Part shown: positions 13,449 to 21,790 of the stretch, piece after piece | Position numbering within the stretch: position 1 is the stretch's first letter | Layout: every line of letters begins with the position of its first letter | From: a virus | DNA length: 36,173 nt | Direction: 5' to 3' (one strand) | Virus record (IMG/VR): IMGVR_UViG_3300035698_011179 | Location: 1-36,173 of that record | Made by a program: the position numbers and the translations under genes | Notes under the pieces: model-generated | Databases searched by the model: none | Told to the model about the DNA's origin: nothing | The model's input: only the letters and a program-made list of their open reading frames with translations

Positions 13449-15497
13449 ATGAAAAAGAAGAAAATATTATTTGTTGGAGACCATCCTTTAGCTACTACTG
13501 GTTGTGCGGGTATGACACACTCTTTGTTAAAACAAGTTGATAAAGAGAAGTATGAGATTACAGTTTTAGGGTGTATTAATACCGGATATGATCCTGTTAA
13601 AGAACTAACAACAGAATTTCCTTATAAAGTAATTGAAGTTTCAGGTAATGAGGATCCTAGGGGAGCTGAAAAACTTTTAGTTTTGTTAAATACTTTAGAA
13701 TTAGATGTTGTTATCTTTGTAGGTTTTGATATATGGTGGTATTTAAATAAATTTGGTGAAATTAAACAAATTCAAAATAGTAAAGGTTTTAAGACAGGAG
13801 CTATTTTTCCTTGGGATATTCAAAACATAAGGAAAGATTGGGTTTCTTGGGTTAATTTTTTCGATTTCCCGTGTGTTTACTCAGAGTTTGGATACGAACT
13901 TTTATCCGAAAAAGTTCCTAATTTAAGATATTTTAGACCCCAATTAAATAATAATGAATTATTTAAACCTTTTCCTGAAGAAGAAAGAAAAAAACTTAAA
14001 AGAGGTATGTTTCCTGGTCATGATTTAAATGACCTAATCTTTGGGTTTGTAGGTATTAATCAATTCAGAAAAGATCCTCAGAAACTAATCAAAGCATTTG
14101 CTCTAGCTAAAAAGGAAGTAAGTAATATTGTTCTTTACTTACATACCAATCCTACTAAAGGTGTTTTTAATTTACTTCAATATGCTAAAGATTGTGGATT
14201 TGAAAAAGGCTGGTTAAGAGGAAAAGGAAATGGTAATGAGTTTAAAATAGGGGATATGGTTAATTTATTTAATGCCATGGATTGTTTGATTAATTGTAGT
14301 ATACAAGAAGGATTGTCTTGGACTCCTTTAGAGGCTATGCTTTCTGGGTGTCCTGTAATAGCAAGTGAAACTACAGCTCAAACGGAACTTGTTAAAGGTG
14401 CAGGCATACTTGTTAAGCCTACGATTCCTACTTATGTTCCTTTAGTTGGCGGATTAGGTGAAACTACATGGGTAGATGGAATGACTTGTACTCCTGAGGC
14501 TATAGCTAAAGAGATAGTAAAAGTAGCTAAAGATAGTAAACTTAGAGAAGAGATGATATTAAAGGGGTTAAAAAAAGGAAGAGATTGGGTAGATAATGTC
14601 GATAATATAAATAATTTATTAGAAGATATGACAAGTTCACCAATTGAAATAAATGTTGAAGAGTTAAAAGATGAGATTCTTTTTATGCAACATTCCTCAG
14701 CAGGGGATATTTTGATGACTACTCAGTGTTTTAAAGGAATTAAAGAGAGACATCAGGGTAAGAAATTAGTATATATGACACAAAGGAAGTTTCAGTGTGT
14801 TATTGAAGGAAATCCTTATATAGATGAAATTATTGATTGGTCTCCTGAAAAGGCAAAAGAGTATAAAATTAGATATAATCCACATGGAGAAAAGATATTA
14901 CCTGGTGGATTTAATAATTTAGATGTAACACTTTATTCCATGTATCCTTACTTTACAAAAGTAGAAGCAGACGATTTAAAGATTGTACCTAAGAAACCGG
15001 ATATGGAATTACCAGAAAAGTATATTGTAGTTAATACAGGGGGTGCTTCCACTTATAGACATTATAAACATATTGATATAGCTGTTAAAGGAATAGATTT
15101 ACCTGTAATACAATTAGGATGTGGATTAGATCCTTCCTGTTTTTCTGCAATTATAGATTTAAGAGATAGAGCAACCTATGCCGAAAGTGCTTATGTAATG
15201 AAACATGCAGTAGCGGCAATAGTTGTAGATGGATTTTGCTCACACTTAGCAGGAGCAGTAGGAACAAATGCAGTAGCACTTTTTGGACCTGCGCCTGCAA
15301 GAGTTGTTGGACCTAAAGCACAGAATTGTAAGATAGTTTGTTTAGAACCTAATATGTTAGAAGTATGTGATGCATTACATCATTGTTGGAGTAATCCTAT
15401 TCTAGGAAAGAAACAATGTACTTCACCTTGTATCAATACAATTAGTCCATTAACTGTTAAAAAGCATTTAAAAGCATTAATAGGAGAACAATCATGA
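13449..15497 (+). CDS. Bifunctional glycosyltransferase: GT4-like plus GT9-like domains
   Basis: A 682-aa fusion. Residues 1-400 are a GT-B retaining transferase: LFVGDHPL near the start and the E-X7-E motif at E287/E295 (QEGLSWTPLEAM), which binds the nucleotide-sugar. Residues 405-682 resemble heptosyltransferases (GT9): SAGD at 417-420, GNPYIDE at 454-460, then GFCSHLAGAVG (595-605) and LFGP (611-614). No membrane segment is seen. It opens the island of eight overlapping genes inside the late operon, so it probably acts in the cytoplasm late in infection, on a virion protein or a lipid-linked glycan. The last 4 bases overlap the next gene. Confidence 0.87.
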   Translation: MKKKKILFVGDHPLATTGCAGMTHSLLKQVDKEKYEITVLGCINTGYDPVKELTTEFPYKVIEVSGNEDPRGAEKLLVLLNTLELDVVIFVGFDIWWYLNKFGEIKQIQNSKGFKTGAIFPWDIQNIRKDWVSWVNFFDFPCVYSEFGYELLSEKVPNLRYFRPQLNNNELFKPFPEEERKKLKRGMFPGHDLNDLIFGFVGINQFRKDPQKLIKAFALAKKEVSNIVLYLHTNPTKGVFNLLQYAKDCGFEKGWLRGKGNGNEFKIGDMVNLFNAMDCLINCSIQEGLSWTPLEAMLSGCPVIASETTAQTELVKGAGILVKPTIPTYVPLVGGLGETTWVDGMTCTPEAIAKEIVKVAKDSKLREEMILKGLKKGRDWVDNVDNINNLLEDMTSSPIEINVEELKDEILFMQHSSAGDILMTTQCFKGIKERHQGKKLVYMTQRKFQCVIEGNPYIDEIIDWSPEKAKEYKIRYNPHGEKILPGGFNNLDVTLYSMYPYFTKVEADDLKIVPKKPDMELPEKYIVVNTGGASTYRHYKHIDIAVKGIDLPVIQLGCGLDPSCFSAIIDLRDRATYAESAYVMKHAVAAIVVDGFCSHLAGAVGTNAVALFGPAPARVVGPKAQNCKIVCLEPNMLEVCDALHHCWSNPILGKKQCTSPCINTISPLTVKKHLKALIGEQS

Positions 15498-16228
15498 TAG
15501 TATTAATGAAAGGTTTAAATGAAGAAAGAAGTGTAAAACGGGTAATATCTGATATTATAGATGAACCGTTTTGTGAAAGGATAATTTGTATAGATGGAGG
15601 TTCTACTGATAATACAGTTGAGGAACTTAAAAAGTTTGATAAAGTTAAAGTGTATACACACCCTTGGATGCATTGGTATCATCATATGGAAGTAATACAA
15701 AGTGAGATTGCTTTGTCATATGTACCTAATGGAGAAGGATTAGTTATATTAGATTTTGATGAAAGATTTAATCCAGCTTGTAAAGAAATGTTAAATAGAT
15801 TAAGTATAGATAATACTTTTGAAGGATTAGGGTGTATTGTTCGTTCAACACATGAGTTGATGCGACATGAGGATTCTACTTATGCTATATTAGACGATGA
15901 TGGGTGGCCTATATTAGCTCAACAAATACATCAGTTTCCAGATTATCAGCCTAGAATTATTAGAAAGACTCCTTATGTGCATTGGATAAATAGTCCTCAT
16001 CATCAGTTAATTGGGCAAGTAAGTACATGGAAAAGTACTGAGGAAGAATTTATTATACATTATGAAAAAGACGATTCTAGAGATCGAGATCGTATTGAAA
16101 TAAACTGGGCTAGAAATCAAGCAAGAAGAAAGATGTTGGGACTTACACCAGATACTTTTGAAGGAACAGTTCCCCCAGAACTTGCTAAATATGCTGAACC
16201 TGAAACATGGAGATGGCCTAATGACTAA
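15494..16228 (+). CDS. GT2 family glycosyltransferase
   Basis: The 244-aa product has the GT-A fold signs: an N-terminal strand followed by NEER, DGGSTD at 34-39 (nucleotide-sugar site) and DFDE at 87-90 (metal-binding DxD equivalent). Later come YQPRIIR and an HWINSPHHQ stretch, like the acceptor region of small GT2 enzymes of LPS or beta-1,4-glucosyl type. Start overlap is ATGA. There is no transmembrane tail, unlike many GT2 enzymes that act at the membrane. Confidence 0.88.
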   Translation: MIVLMKGLNEERSVKRVISDIIDEPFCERIICIDGGSTDNTVEELKKFDKVKVYTHPWMHWYHHMEVIQSEIALSYVPNGEGLVILDFDERFNPACKEMLNRLSIDNTFEGLGCIVRSTHELMRHEDSTYAILDDDGWPILAQQIHQFPDYQPRIIRKTPYVHWINSPHHQLIGQVSTWKSTEEEFIIHYEKDDSRDRDRIEINWARNQARRKMLGLTPDTFEGTVPPELAKYAEPETWRWPND

Positions 16229-16598
16229 GTTAATACTTGTATGTGGAACAAGAAGAACAGGACATAATTATGTGGCTTTTTATTTAGCCTTACATCCAGA
16301 AATTATGGAGCATGGCGATTGGAATTTATCTGGTAAGTATGTTTTGTACAATTCTGGTGTTTTTATTATTAGTAGAGGTATTGAGAATAAAGTATTTATT
16401 AAAAGAGAAATTAAAACTAAAGGTTTGCCATATTTAATAGAGCAAACAACTATGAATTATAATATTAATGATTTTAAAATACCTATAGGGAAGTTAGATA
16501 TAAAACATAATGCTATGTATTATTTTAAAGAACCTGGAAATCTCATTCACTTTGCAAATATACACAATCGTTTAGAAGAAATGGAGAATTTTAAATGA
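16221..16598 (+). CDS. Short sulfotransferase-like P-loop protein
   Basis: I start it at ATG 16221, with GGAG at 16209-16212; the frame is open to 16158, but that would overlap the GT2 gene by 71 bases. The 125-aa product opens with LILVCGTRRTGHNYV, close to the phosphosulfate-binding loop of sulfotransferases (GTxRSGT), then LALHPEIMEHGDW. Full sulfotransferases exceed 230 residues; here the 3'-phosphate motif and most of the acceptor region are missing, and the next gene starts 4 bases before the stop. It is a minimal or reduced version. An alternative is another P-loop kinase-like protein. Confidence 0.6.
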   Translation: MTKLILVCGTRRTGHNYVAFYLALHPEIMEHGDWNLSGKYVLYNSGVFIISRGIENKVFIKREIKTKGLPYLIEQTTMNYNINDFKIPIGKLDIKHNAMYYFKEPGNLIHFANIHNRLEEMENFK

Positions 16599-17332
16599 TT
16601 AAAAAATGTATATCAATATCTCTTTCAACAAGGGGAAATCAATCTTACTATCAATATTTACTTGTAACATTAAAAAGTTTACAAGAACACAGTCATATTG
16701 GTGAGTATAAACTTATTTTATGGTATGAGGATTTAAAACCAGAACAGTACCCACAGCTTGCAGATATTTGGGGGGATAATATAGAGTTTAGAAAAATAGA
16801 TGTAGAGAAGTATAAAAAGTATAAAAAGTATGCTCCGGGATGGTTTTGTTTAGAAGCATTTAGTCTTAAAGAGTATGATAGGGTATTGTCTTTAGATTTA
16901 GATTTTATATGTTTAGATGATATTAGTTATTTAATGGAAGTAGAAATACCTGAAATAGGAATGGTTAAAGAAGGTTCTGGTATATTTAATGGCGGTTTAG
17001 TTGTAATAGGAAAAGAAGTATTACAAAGTTCTGCATATATGGATTTACTTACAGTAGATCATGATAATGTAAATTTACCTGGTAGTAAAAGAAATAAATT
17101 TAGTAAAGATCAAAAGTTATATAATTGGTATTTTAAAAATATATTACAATTACCAGGGGAATACAATTTACTTGTTCCTGCTTATAGAAGAAATACTCCT
17201 TGTAGATTATTACATTTAATTTATAAACCTCTTTATTCAGGAGGACTTAAACAATTAAGGAATATAGAAAAATCAAACAATGTAGAAATTTTAAATAAAT
17301 TTACAGAATACTACAAAGGAGAATTAGCATGA
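16595..17332 (+). CDS. GT8-like glycosyltransferase
   Basis: The 245-aa product carries the DLD metal-binding motif at 101-103 (SLDLDFICLDD), FNGGLVVI at 131-138, and a late HLIYKP (207-212), the three motifs of glycogenin/galactosyltransferase-type GT8 enzymes, in the right order. A KYKKYKKY stretch at 72-79 comes from a 9-base tandem repeat. It overlaps the previous and next genes (ATGA junctions). Likely a retaining hexosyltransferase working in the same glycan pathway as the neighbours. Confidence 0.82.
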   Translation: MIKKCISISLSTRGNQSYYQYLLVTLKSLQEHSHIGEYKLILWYEDLKPEQYPQLADIWGDNIEFRKIDVEKYKKYKKYAPGWFCLEAFSLKEYDRVLSLDLDFICLDDISYLMEVEIPEIGMVKEGSGIFNGGLVVIGKEVLQSSAYMDLLTVDHDNVNLPGSKRNKFSKDQKLYNWYFKNILQLPGEYNLLVPAYRRNTPCRLLHLIYKPLYSGGLKQLRNIEKSNNVEILNKFTEYYKGELA

Positions 17333-17979
17333 TTAATACTTATAAGAAAAAATTTACTATGAAATTGGATTCTTGGATGTTATACCATCAAAGAAATTGT
17401 CATTTTAAGATGAGATATCATGGGTTACATATGCAGAAAATACCTACTGATTTAATTATTTATCAGGAGATTATTTATGACACACAGCCTGATGTTATTA
17501 TTGAAATAGGAGGGGCAGGCGGAGGAACAGCTCTTTGGTTATGTCATCAATTGGATACTATAAATAAAGGTAAGATGATAAGTTTAGATATCAATCATGG
17601 TGGGTTTAAAGCAGAGCATCCAAGACTTGTAAAAGTTACAGGGGATAGTACATTACCTAGTACAATAGAAGCATTACTTAAAGAAGCAGGTAGTCCAGAA
17701 AGTTGTATGATTATTCATGATGGGTCACATAAAAAAGAAGATATAAAGAAAGATTTTGAGAGTTACTCTAAGCTTGTTAGTGTTGGTAGTTATTTTATTA
17801 TAGAGGACGGAGTAATGGATATTTTTAATTGGAAAGATCATAGAACTACTGGACATGATTGTGGACTTTTTGCAGGTATAGAATTAGCTAAAGAAAATGA
17901 TAATTGGGTAATAGATCAAGAAAAAGAGAAGTACATTATTACCAATAACCCTCAAGGGTTCTTAAAAAGACAATCCTAA
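17329..17979 (+). CDS. CmcI-like SAM-dependent methyltransferase
   Basis: The 216-aa product fits the cephalosporin hydroxylase/CmcI family, which includes rhamnose O-methyltransferases: QKIPTDLIIYQEII (36-49), the SAM loop IIEIGGAGGGTALW (57-70), D87 after the next strand, and IIHDGSHKKEDI (128-139), whose Asp and His usually bind metal or act in catalysis. In a glycan cassette, O-methylation of a sugar is the natural role. It overlaps the GT8 stop. Confidence 0.83.
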   Translation: MINTYKKKFTMKLDSWMLYHQRNCHFKMRYHGLHMQKIPTDLIIYQEIIYDTQPDVIIEIGGAGGGTALWLCHQLDTINKGKMISLDINHGGFKAEHPRLVKVTGDSTLPSTIEALLKEAGSPESCMIIHDGSHKKEDIKKDFESYSKLVSVGSYFIIEDGVMDIFNWKDHRTTGHDCGLFAGIELAKENDNWVIDQEKEKYIITNNPQGFLKRQS

Positions 17980-17996
17980 TTAAAAAGGAAAGAGAC

Positions 17997-19061
17997 ATGG
18001 ATACAAACAATTTCATAGAAAAATTAGAAAATAAATTTGGAACAAGTGTATTTTATCTAAGTGCATTTGCTTCTTATCCTAGAAAACAATGTGATGTAGG
18101 TGAAACATTGAAAAGGATGATTCTTAGAAAACCCACAAAGACTGTATTAGAGATAGGAACTTGCAATGGTATTTCGGCGGCTTGGATGGCTCAATTTGTT
18201 GATAAAGTAATTACAATAGATATTGTAAATAACATTATTAAAAATGATGTTTGGAAATTTTTAGGTGTAGAGGATAAAATAACTTTTTATCAAGTATCCT
18301 CTGAGGAAGAAAAAGCAAAACTTATGGAAGAGTTAGAATATGATGTAGCTTTTATAGACGGTGAACATTTTGGGGAGTATCCTAAATCAGATTTTGAAAC
18401 AGTTAAAAAATGCGGAAGAGTAATTTTTCATGATTATAGCGATGGTTTTGAGGATGTTAAACATTTAGTAGATTCTTTAGATCAAAATAAATTAGATAAG
18501 AAGTCAACTTTTGTTTATTGGGAGGATACTTCAAGACAAGATTTATGTTTTACAGAGTTTGATCATAATATAACGTATGTTAGATGGTATTTAAAAGGAA
18601 AAGGATTGGATATGGGTTGTGGGTGTTGTCCTTTACCTATGAAAAATGTATTTCATATTGATAGGTCACTTCAACCTAAAGCATTTAAAATTATAGATGA
18701 AGAAGAGTTTTTAAGAGGGGATGCTGTTTCATATAGACAAGAAGAGAAAGTAGATTTTATTTTTAGTTCTCATATGGTAGAGGATTTAGAAACTGTAGAA
18801 GCAATAACGGATTGTTTAAATGGTTGGGCTGAAATGTTAAAGACAGATGGATATTTAGTATTGCTTTTACCTGATATGCAGGGTGGAAGATATCCTACAG
18901 TAGAAGAAGGAGGTAATCCTTCACATAGAGTAAATGTAGGAGCACCTTTTATTTATGATATATTAAAGGATTTAAAGGATTTAAAGTTGGTTCAAATGGG
19001 TACTATACCTAAGAATTTTGGCTGTACTATTGATGTAGTATTCAAGAAAAGGAGTTTATAA
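17997..19061 (+). CDS. Two-domain methyltransferase fusion
   Basis: The 354-aa product holds two class I SAM folds. The first has LEIGTCNGIS (51-60), D75 and FIDGEH (119-124). The second starts near residue 200 with LDMGCG (204-209), D222, then a FIFSSHMVEDL segment and a LKTDGYLVLLLPD segment, as in Methyltransf_11 proteins. A short Cys-rich run CGCC lies in the second SAM loop. Two domains may methylate two positions of one glycan. Start has AAAGGAAAG; the stop TAA overlaps the next ATG. Confidence 0.83.
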   Translation: MDTNNFIEKLENKFGTSVFYLSAFASYPRKQCDVGETLKRMILRKPTKTVLEIGTCNGISAAWMAQFVDKVITIDIVNNIIKNDVWKFLGVEDKITFYQVSSEEEKAKLMEELEYDVAFIDGEHFGEYPKSDFETVKKCGRVIFHDYSDGFEDVKHLVDSLDQNKLDKKSTFVYWEDTSRQDLCFTEFDHNITYVRWYLKGKGLDMGCGCCPLPMKNVFHIDRSLQPKAFKIIDEEEFLRGDAVSYRQEEKVDFIFSSHMVEDLETVEAITDCLNGWAEMLKTDGYLVLLLPDMQGGRYPTVEEGGNPSHRVNVGAPFIYDILKDLKDLKLVQMGTIPKNFGCTIDVVFKKRSL

Positions 19062-19435
19062 TGGTAAGAAAACATTATACTCAAGTAGAAGGCTTTATAA
19101 AAGAGGAAGAGATACAGGAAATTAAGAATATTTGTAAAGGGAAAGTATGCTTAGAAATAGACGCAATAAAAGGTAAGGAATCTATAGTAATAGCTCAAGT
19201 GGCAGAAAAATTATTTGTTTTGGTATCTAAAGAGAATTCAGAGGAAGTTAAAAGTAATCTTGAAGGATACCAAAATATACAAATAGTTACAGGGGATGTA
19301 AGTAATAATCTTAAAGCTATGCAGAGTAAATTTTTTGATGTAGTATGTGCTAATTCAATTTATATTTGTGATAATCAATGTGATAAACTTAAAAAGGACG
19401 GTATTTTATTAGTAATGGGAGAAAACAATGAATAA
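19061..19435 (+). CDS. Reduced methyltransferase-like protein
   Basis: The 124-aa product keeps the order of a Rossmann methyltransferase (a strand ending CLEIDAIKGKES at 30-41, a second strand ending in Val-Ser, a late FFDVVCANSI and a Gly-containing terminal strand), but the glycine-rich SAM loop is lost (IDAIKG instead of IGxxxG). It is probably unable to bind SAM normally and may be a decaying or repurposed copy of its neighbour. It sits in perfect overlap on both sides, so it is still translated. Confidence 0.55.
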   Translation: MVRKHYTQVEGFIKEEEIQEIKNICKGKVCLEIDAIKGKESIVIAQVAEKLFVLVSKENSEEVKSNLEGYQNIQIVTGDVSNNLKAMQSKFFDVVCANSIYICDNQCDKLKKDGILLVMGENNE

Positions 19436-19829
19436 TCTTCAATTATTTGTAATAAAAACATTTGGGGAAGATTCAGATGCTATTAAAACTTTAGAGTCTT
19501 TTAAAGGAAGAGCAGATAAATTTACTATAGTAGATAGTTTTTTTGAGATTAATTCTATAGATAAAGACGATGAAGGGTGGTTTGCTGTATTTTATGATAA
19601 TGAAGTATTAGATGAAAGATTGGCGGAGTCATTAGAAGAATTTTTTAAACTTTCAGAAGCAGATGTTCTTGTGTGTTTTAAAAAAAGTAAAGATAGTCAA
19701 AGTAAATGTCCTAGATTCTTTAGAGGTGATATTGAATTAAAATTAGAATGTTTAGCTTCTGCATTAGAGGATAAATTAGTTCATCAAGCAATATTAAATG
19801 GATGGGTATTAGATGCTAATTACTGTTAA
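19428..19829 (+). CDS. Reduced GT2-like protein
   Basis: The 133-aa product recalls the middle and end of a GT2: a strand WFAVFYDNEVLDE (51-63) in the place of the DxD region, then a CPRFFRG and LVHQAILNGW stretch (about 93-127), comparable to PRIIR and HHQ in the GT2 at 15494. The N-terminal nucleotide-sugar loop DGGSTD is absent, so full activity is unlikely. It overlaps the gene before by 8 bases and the tail-completion gene after by 17 bases. Confidence 0.5.
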   Translation: MNNLQLFVIKTFGEDSDAIKTLESFKGRADKFTIVDSFFEINSIDKDDEGWFAVFYDNEVLDERLAESLEEFFKLSEADVLVCFKKSKDSQSKCPRFFRGDIELKLECLASALEDKLVHQAILNGWVLDANYC

Positions 19830-20322
19830 GTTTAGCCCTATCGATTATCGAAAAGTGTTAGATGCTATAAATAGAGTTTCAAAACAAATAGTATCTGAGT
19901 CAAAATATTTACCTAAAAAGTTGGCTACTTTATACAGTTATAATGTAAGATCTAATTTAATGTCCCAGAAATTTTCAAGTGGTTATGAGCCTTTAAATAA
20001 ACATTATGTAAGAAGAAAAGTAAGAGAAACAGGTAGTTCTAATTTTTGGAGATATAGAGACGATTTGTATTCTAATATTACAGTTTTTTCTTTTTCATTA
20101 GGAGATGGAGCTACTTATTGGGCTGGGGGTATAGTACCTGGAGTATCTAATTCTAAAGGACAAGATATAACAAAATATGGGTTAGCTGTTGAATGGGGAA
20201 ATAGTGCTAGAAATCTTCCTTCCAGACCATTATTTAAGCCTACTATGTTATTATTTGCTAAAAATGAATGGATTAGGGAAGCTAATATTTCTTTAAGAAA
20301 CATTAAATCACAATGGAGGTAG
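19813..20322 (+). CDS. Tail-completion protein (HK97 gp10-like)
   Basis: The 169-aa product has a basic helical start, a middle strand region with WAGGIV, then YGLAVEWGNSARNLPSRPLFKPTM near 131-154; the E-W-G and S-R-P-F-P pattern is the signature of HK97 gp10-like neck/tail-completion proteins. These sit between head connector and tail terminator. The overlap with the last glycan-island gene ties the island to the morphogenesis operon. Confidence 0.75.
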   Translation: MLITVKFSPIDYRKVLDAINRVSKQIVSESKYLPKKLATLYSYNVRSNLMSQKFSSGYEPLNKHYVRRKVRETGSSNFWRYRDDLYSNITVFSFSLGDGATYWAGGIVPGVSNSKGQDITKYGLAVEWGNSARNLPSRPLFKPTMLLFAKNEWIREANISLRNIKSQWR

Positions 20323-20323
20323 T

Positions 20324-20716
20324 ATGAATAACTTCAAAGAAATGAAAGCAAGGGAATTAATATCAGTAATTGATAAAAAGTATTTAGAGTGTAAGAGGGA
20401 AAAGATATCAAGGTTTAACCCAGAATGGGGTTTATGGTCAAGAGAAATGAATCTTATATTAAAAGATAGAATTAATACTCATAAAGAAATAGAACATGGG
20501 TATTTAATTCTTGTATTTAATTATTGGGTTATTAGATCTAATTTATTACAATGTTACTATGAGGGTAAATTAAGAAATATGTTTACTATAAATAGATATC
20601 GAAAAGATGCTGTAATGATTAAAGAGATGATTGTAAAGGGTAAAGAACCCCCTGTATTTTCAGATTCCTTTGATAAAATAGCATCTCAACTTTTGGGGAT
20701 AAATAAAAATGCCTGA
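20324..20716 (+). CDS. Hypothetical 130-aa protein
   Basis: Starts 1 base after the previous stop with GGAGG at 20315-20319. The protein looks mostly helical and basic, with a Trp/Tyr-rich centre near 60-85. It matches nothing I know. Its place in the tail-completion gene block suggests an assembly role; that is inference only. Confidence 0.6.
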   Translation: MNNFKEMKARELISVIDKKYLECKREKISRFNPEWGLWSREMNLILKDRINTHKEIEHGYLILVFNYWVIRSNLLQCYYEGKLRNMFTINRYRKDAVMIKEMIVKGKEPPVFSDSFDKIASQLLGINKNA

Positions 20717-20912
20717 TATAGTTATTTTAGATGTAGAGGCTAAAGATATACATGTTACTTTATCAATACCTTTGGAGTCTTTAAGTAGAGTACAAAGATG
20801 TTTAGATGTAGCTTCAATAGCTTTGCCTTCAGATAATGAAGATTGGATTTATTTAAGAGATGAGTTTATTCCTCAAATTGAGGATATAATAGAAAAGGTT
20901 AAAATAAAATGA
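20709..20912 (+). CDS. Hypothetical 67-aa acidic protein
   Basis: Overlaps the previous gene by 8 bases and the next by 4 (ATGA). The product is acidic, with a beta-hairpin-like first 25 residues and a C-terminal helix. There is no recognisable family and no strong ribosome site; coupling by overlap is likely. Confidence 0.55.
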   Translation: MPDIVILDVEAKDIHVTLSIPLESLSRVQRCLDVASIALPSDNEDWIYLRDEFIPQIEDIIEKVKIK

Positions 20913-21379
20913 CTTTAGATGCTACAGCTCGCGAATCTAATTTAAGAGATAGTATTAAAAAATATTTTACGGATAATATTAAAGGAACAGAAGGTATAGA
21001 TGTTTTATATGATATAGGATTAGCAACACCAAATTTAAGAAATAAAGATATAACAAGATGGTTATCCATAGGTATAGGAAATAGTAGTAGACAAACTATA
21101 TCTGAAGTATTAGTAATCATACATTGTGTTCAAAGAAAGGATACTGAGAATCGTAAATTAAGTCAATTAGTAGATAAGGTAATGAATTTATTATTGGATA
21201 CTACAGCCGATGGGGATGGTATAAAAAGAATAACTTTGTATCAATCTTTTCCTTTACCTTGGACAGTAATAGGAGCTTTAATGGTCGATGATATAATAGT
21301 GTCTAATGACTTAGAAGGTATGGACGATTCGAATTATAAAACTTTAACAGTAACATTAAAATGGCCAGCAAAAGTTTAA
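20909..21379 (+). CDS. Tail terminator protein (lambda gpU-like)
   Basis: The 156-aa product directly precedes the intergenic gap and tail tube genes, the place of gpU. It has an N-terminal helix, a strand region with RWLSIGIGNSSR (55-66), a central helix and a C-terminal strand set ending in LTVTLKWP. This is the mixed alpha/beta pattern of terminators that cap the tail tube and stop its growth. The call rests on pattern and place, not a strict motif. Confidence 0.6.
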   Translation: MTLDATARESNLRDSIKKYFTDNIKGTEGIDVLYDIGLATPNLRNKDITRWLSIGIGNSSRQTISEVLVIIHCVQRKDTENRKLSQLVDKVMNLLLDTTADGDGIKRITLYQSFPLPWTVIGALMVDDIIVSNDLEGMDDSNYKTLTVTLKWPAKV

Positions 21380-21491
21380 AAATAAAGCATACGTTACTAT
21401 GCTTTATAGTAATTCAATAGCGTATCGTTAGTATATCAGCCTTTGTTTCACACGGAGTTTATGCAAATCTTTACAGATTACGGAGGAGTAA
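21380..21491. promoter_or_regulatory. Intergenic region with two mutually exclusive hairpins
   Basis: ATAAAGCATA (21382-21391) pairs perfectly with TATGCTTTAT (21398-21407) around a CGTTAC loop. The sequence TTACTA (21395-21400) can instead pair with TAGTAA downstream (21407-21412), which would break the first stem. No T-run follows. GGAGGAG lies just before the next ATG. This is the only sizeable gap in the tail operon, so it may be a regulatory leader, a processing site or a weak terminator. Confidence 0.5.
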
Positions 21492-21788
21492 ATGGAAGAG
21501 AATAAAAAGGTATTTTATACATGTGAAAAGTGTCAGAAGCGATTAATACAAAGGCTTCCTAATGGTACTTGGAAATTTTTATATGGGCGAAATCCTAAGT
21601 TTTCAAAAAAGATATATCCTCCTGTAGAAATGTATATTTATGGTTCTTTAAAAATGAGATGTTTAAGTAATAATTGTGATTATATGAATACGTTCAATTT
21701 TTTTCCTGGGAAGGAAAATAAAATAGTACAATCGCCTGAAGCGAAATCTCCGGAACAAACTAAAAATATAGATAGAGAGGAAGAATAA
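21492..21788 (+). CDS. Small zinc-finger protein (Com-like)
   Basis: The 98-aa product has C11/C14 (CEKC) and C57/C62 (CLSNNC), a spacing close to Com-type zinc ribbons of Mu-like phages, which act in translation control; that comparison is only structural. The last 25 residues are charged and disordered. A strong GGAGGAG site at 21482-21488 implies good expression. It directly precedes the tail tube gene. Confidence 0.65.
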   Translation: MEENKKVFYTCEKCQKRLIQRLPNGTWKFLYGRNPKFSKKIYPPVEMYIYGSLKMRCLSNNCDYMNTFNFFPGKENKIVQSPEAKSPEQTKNIDREEE

Positions 21789-21790
21789 TT

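Noticed and set aside
16158-16220. Longer N-terminus for the sulfotransferase-like gene
   Set aside because: It would overlap the GT2 gene by 71 bases; the P-loop strand begins right at ATG 16221, which has GGAG upstream.
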